This document shows, in pieces, positions 5,847 through 7,325 of a stretch of DNA of 7,325 nt. Made by a program: the position numbers and the translations under genes. Every line of letters starts with the position of its first letter. Position 1 is the stretch's first letter. The stretch lies in the NCBI GenBank assembly GCA_937892815.1, contig CALBHZ010000155.1, positions 1-7,325 of the forward strand, in the 5' to 3' direction. Source of the stretch: an uncultured archaeon. Lineage in GTDB: Archaea > Thermoproteota > Nitrososphaeria > Conexivisphaerales > CALBHZ01. A model generated the notes under the pieces. The model did not search any database. It worked only from the letters and a program-made list of their open reading frames with translations, and was not told where the DNA came from.

Positions 5847-6106
5847 TCTTCACGTTAACTCCCGTTGATCTCATCATTCTCTTGCTTTTCTCCTTTGTAA
5901 CAATTCTCTCCTGGTTAGCTATAGTGCATCCTAACGTAATCTACGCTATCTTCTTCTTATTCGTACTAAACGTAATGGTAGCCATTATCTTCTTCATGCT
6001 TGGAGCCCCCTTCGTAGCTCTCGTACAACTTGCGGTATTTTCCGGCGCCATCGTTGTGTTATTCTTACTAGCGGCTATGCTTACTAGGGGAGGTGTTTGG
6101 AAGTGA
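5843..6106 (+). CDS. nuoJ: Complex I subunit J, N-terminal half (NuoJ/FpoJ)
   Basis: NuoJ lies beside NuoK and NuoA in the membrane arm and takes part in coupling. This gene has only 87 codons and encodes the first three helices (about 8-27, 32-53 and 56-80). The TM3 region GAPFVALVQLAVFSGAIVVL (54-73), followed by FL, matches the family pattern 'GAxFLAxxQVxVYxGAVxVLFLF', where a pi-bulge forms. It ends right after this region (TRGGVWK), and the rest of NuoJ is supplied by the next gene. The split resembles fpoJ/fpoJ2 of archaeal operons, so it is natural and not a frameshift. The ATG overlaps the nuoI stop by four bases, so translation is probably coupled. Confidence 0.9.
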   Translation: MIFTLTPVDLIILLLFSFVTILSWLAIVHPNVIYAIFFLFVLNVMVAIIFFMLGAPFVALVQLAVFSGAIVVLFLLAAMLTRGGVWK

Positions 6107-6375
6107 GAGCTATAAACGTAATTGGAGCTATCTTGACTATCCTATTCGTCTTAGCTGTTATATGGATGGTTTATCAAATACCACTAGAGCCTCTTACCGC
6201 TATAACGGATCGTACGCCATTATCGAACTTTACAAGCGTTACCAAAATTACGGCCAGCTATTTATGGAACGAGCGTATAGCGGATACCCTCGTCCAAGTA
6301 TTAGTGATCTTTTCAGCCGTAATTTGTGCTCTAGGGCTCTTCGTAGGAGGTAAGAGGAAATGGACCCAAGAATAA
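6103..6375 (+). CDS. Complex I subunit J, C-terminal half (NuoJ2/FpoJ2-like)
   Basis: This 90-codon protein has two membrane helices (about 4-24 and 62-82) around a polar loop. I start it at GTG 6103, which overlaps the preceding stop as GTGA and lies seven bases after GGAGGTG (6089-6095). TTG 6097 is too close to that site. Its place between nuoJ and nuoK and its topology make it the second half of a split NuoJ. The segment SYLWNERIADTLVQVLVIFS (52-71) recalls the 'W/YxxRxxDTxxE' helix of Mrp/Mbh-type subunits more than the usual NuoJ tail; this resemblance is from pattern reading only. It overlaps nuoK by 16 bases. Confidence 0.75.
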   Translation: MRAINVIGAILTILFVLAVIWMVYQIPLEPLTAITDRTPLSNFTSVTKITASYLWNERIADTLVQVLVIFSAVICALGLFVGGKRKWTQE

Positions 6376-6671
6376 TGCTGGTAGCGTCCTTCCTCATATT
6401 TGGTGTTGGAACTTACTGTTTAGTTAGTAGAAGGGATCTAATTAGGATCTTAATAAGCCTGCAAGTAATTATGAACGCGGTTAACCTTATTTTCATAATC
6501 TTCTCTTCAATGAAGAAGCCTCTTCTCTTCGATCCGTTACCACAAGAGATAGTGATAACATCTATCGTAATTGATGGATGCATAATCGCCGTCGGATTAG
6601 TCCTCGTCATCCTCATATTCCATAGTTACCGCTCTATAGATGTAGAAAAGCTTAGGAAGTTGAGGTGGTAG
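6360..6671 (+). CDS. nuoK: Complex I subunit K (NuoK), MrpC-like membrane subunit
   Basis: NuoK is a three-helix membrane subunit in the proton path between NuoJ and the antiporter-like subunits. It has 103 codons, normal length. It starts at ATG 6360, eight bases after AGGAGGT (6345-6351); an in-frame ATG at 6375 is an alternative. Motifs are SRRDLIRILISLQVIMNAVN (23-42) and DPLPQEIVITSIVIDG (58-73). The first corresponds to the bacterial 'RRNLxxxLxxxExMLNAVN', so the highly conserved Glu (Glu36 in E. coli) is Gln35 here. The second conserved Glu (Glu72) aligns with a hydrophobic position, while Asp72 lies one helix turn earlier and Glu63 nearby. The DPLPQ form is shared with MrpC antiporter subunits. 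The stop lies two bases before the next ATG. Confidence 0.93.
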   Translation: MDPRIMLVASFLIFGVGTYCLVSRRDLIRILISLQVIMNAVNLIFIIFSSMKKPLLFDPLPQEIVITSIVIDGCIIAVGLVLVILIFHSYRSIDVEKLRKLRW

Positions 6672-6673
6672 AG

Positions 6674-7274
6674 ATGGATATTGCTTCTTTCCTTACTTTT
6701 AAAGAACCTCTGATCCCTATTATCTCCCTAGCCTTCTTTGCGATAACCGCTCCTCTTACCGAAGTCATGAAAAAACCAAAGTTCGAAGAGATTTCCGGCA
6801 TATGGAGCATTTTAGGCTTTATAATTTCTCTGTACTTCGTATTTAGAGGTTACAGCTACGTAGCTTCTTCAAACAAGGGGTACATAGAGCTTTTTGCTCA
6901 GCTAGCGCCTATAGGTGTGACGTTCTACATAGACGGCTTAAGCCTGTTCTTTTCGCTCACCTTCATACTCTTAGGTATTTTCGCAGCCATATATTCACTG
7001 AGTTACATGAAAAGGTATAAGGGAATGGGATATTACTTCTCCCTTCTTCTGCTAATGGTCTTGGGCATGGTAGGCGTAACCTTCACGGGAGACTTCTTCA
7101 ATTTATTTGTCTTCTGGGAGCTAATGTCGATTGTAAGCTACGTATTGGTTGCCTATACTAAAGAAACCACCGCTCTCGAGGCCTCCTTTAAATACTTAGT
7201 TATGGCCTCCTTCGGCTCCCTTTGTATGCTATTGGGCATGGCCTTTATCTACGCCTTAACGGGTTCTCTAAATT
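6674..7274 (+). CDS. Antiporter-like complex I subunit (NuoL/M/N family), truncated by the contig end
   Basis: This is a proton-pumping membrane subunit of the Proton_antipo_M family. About 200 genuine codons are present where the family usually has 450-650. I start at ATG 6674, six bases after GAGGTG (6662-6667); the GTG at 6665 lies inside that site. Several membrane helices are visible. Motifs are FYIDGLSLFFS (84-94), SLSYMKRYKG (108-117), FTGDFFNLFVFWELMSI (137-153) with the conserved helix-5 Glu149, and EASFKYLVMAS (169-179) with Lys173. The GDFFNLFVFWE form resembles MrpD/NuoM/NuoN types more than NuoL, but the missing part prevents a choice. After Asn200 the frame enters adapter sequence, so the terminal residues SVSYTHLTLPTN are artificial. 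Confidence 0.9.
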
Positions 7275-7325
7275 CTGTCTCTTATACACATCTGACGCTG
7301 CCGACGAATTAGACGGTGTAGATCT
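7275..7325. other. Illumina Nextera adapter contamination (mosaic end, adapter, i5 index, P5)
   Basis: Bases 7275-7293 are CTGTCTCTTATACACATCT, the Tn5 mosaic end used in Nextera kits. Bases 7294-7307 (GACGCTGCCGACGA) complete the reverse complement of the read-1 adapter. Bases 7308-7315 (ATTAGACG) occupy the i5 index position; the reverse complement CGTCTAAT matches, from memory, Nextera XT index S510. Bases 7316-7325 (GTGTAGATCT) are the start of reverse-complemented P5. None of this is biological. Confidence 0.99.

Noticed and set aside
6093..6353. 86-codon ORF overlapping nuoJ2
   Set aside because: It is an out-of-frame shadow. The nuoJ2 frame has the membrane helices, start site and operon overlap.
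6413..6616. Minus-strand ORF inside nuoK
   Set aside because: It is antisense to a conserved subunit, with no promoter or binding site support.

Overview
This window is a chimeric metagenome or single-cell assembly, not one continuous genome. Three unrelated pieces are joined, and the right end runs into Illumina Nextera adapter sequence. (1) Positions 1-835 are an interior piece of a minus-strand protein of phage or prophage type, lysine/glutamate-rich and most like a 'large polyvalent protein'. (2) Positions ~836-1457 are an interior piece of a bacterial TonB-dependent, Oar-like outer-membrane receptor, open at its left end and abruptly broken at its right end. (3) Positions ~1458-7274 are archaeal and carry most of a complex I (Nuo/Fpo-type) operon. 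(4) Positions 7275-7325 are the Nextera mosaic end, read-1 adapter, an 8-base i5 index and the start of P5. Both internal junctions fall on a GAATTCAG sequence.

The archaeal assignment of part 3 rests on several features. The gene order is A-B-C-D-H-I-J-J'-K-(L/M/N) with no E, F or G. NuoJ is split, as in archaeal Fpo/Nuo operons. Arg is mostly AGA/AGG and Ile often ATA. Genes overlap by a few bases and are preceded by GGTGA-type ribosome binding sites. I would place it in the Thermoproteota/TACK area or a related lineage with little confidence. The bacterial pieces cannot be assumed to come from the same cell.

Layout: phage-like fragment; EcoRI-like junction; receptor fragment; second EcoRI-like junction; about 400 bases of AT-rich presumed intergenic DNA with palindromes and weak small frames; then nuoA (no ATG/GTG/TTG start; probably ATA), nuoB, nuoC, nuoD, nuoH, nuoI, nuoJ, nuoJ2, nuoK and a truncated antiporter-like subunit. 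B, C, D and I form the quinone-facing electron-transfer arm. A, H, J, J2, K and the last gene form the membrane proton-pumping arm. No NADH- or F420-oxidising module is present, so the electron donor is unknown; ferredoxin is a reasonable inference for 11-subunit archaeal complexes.

The most interesting biology is in the residues. All iron-sulfur ligands of NuoB and NuoI are intact. Several positions considered central to quinone binding (NuoD) and to the acidic coupling path (NuoA, NuoK) are substituted relative to bacterial complex I. The ATA start of nuoA is also notable. I did not see a wholly new system, and the most eye-catching structures, the fragment joins and the tail peptide, are technical artefacts.
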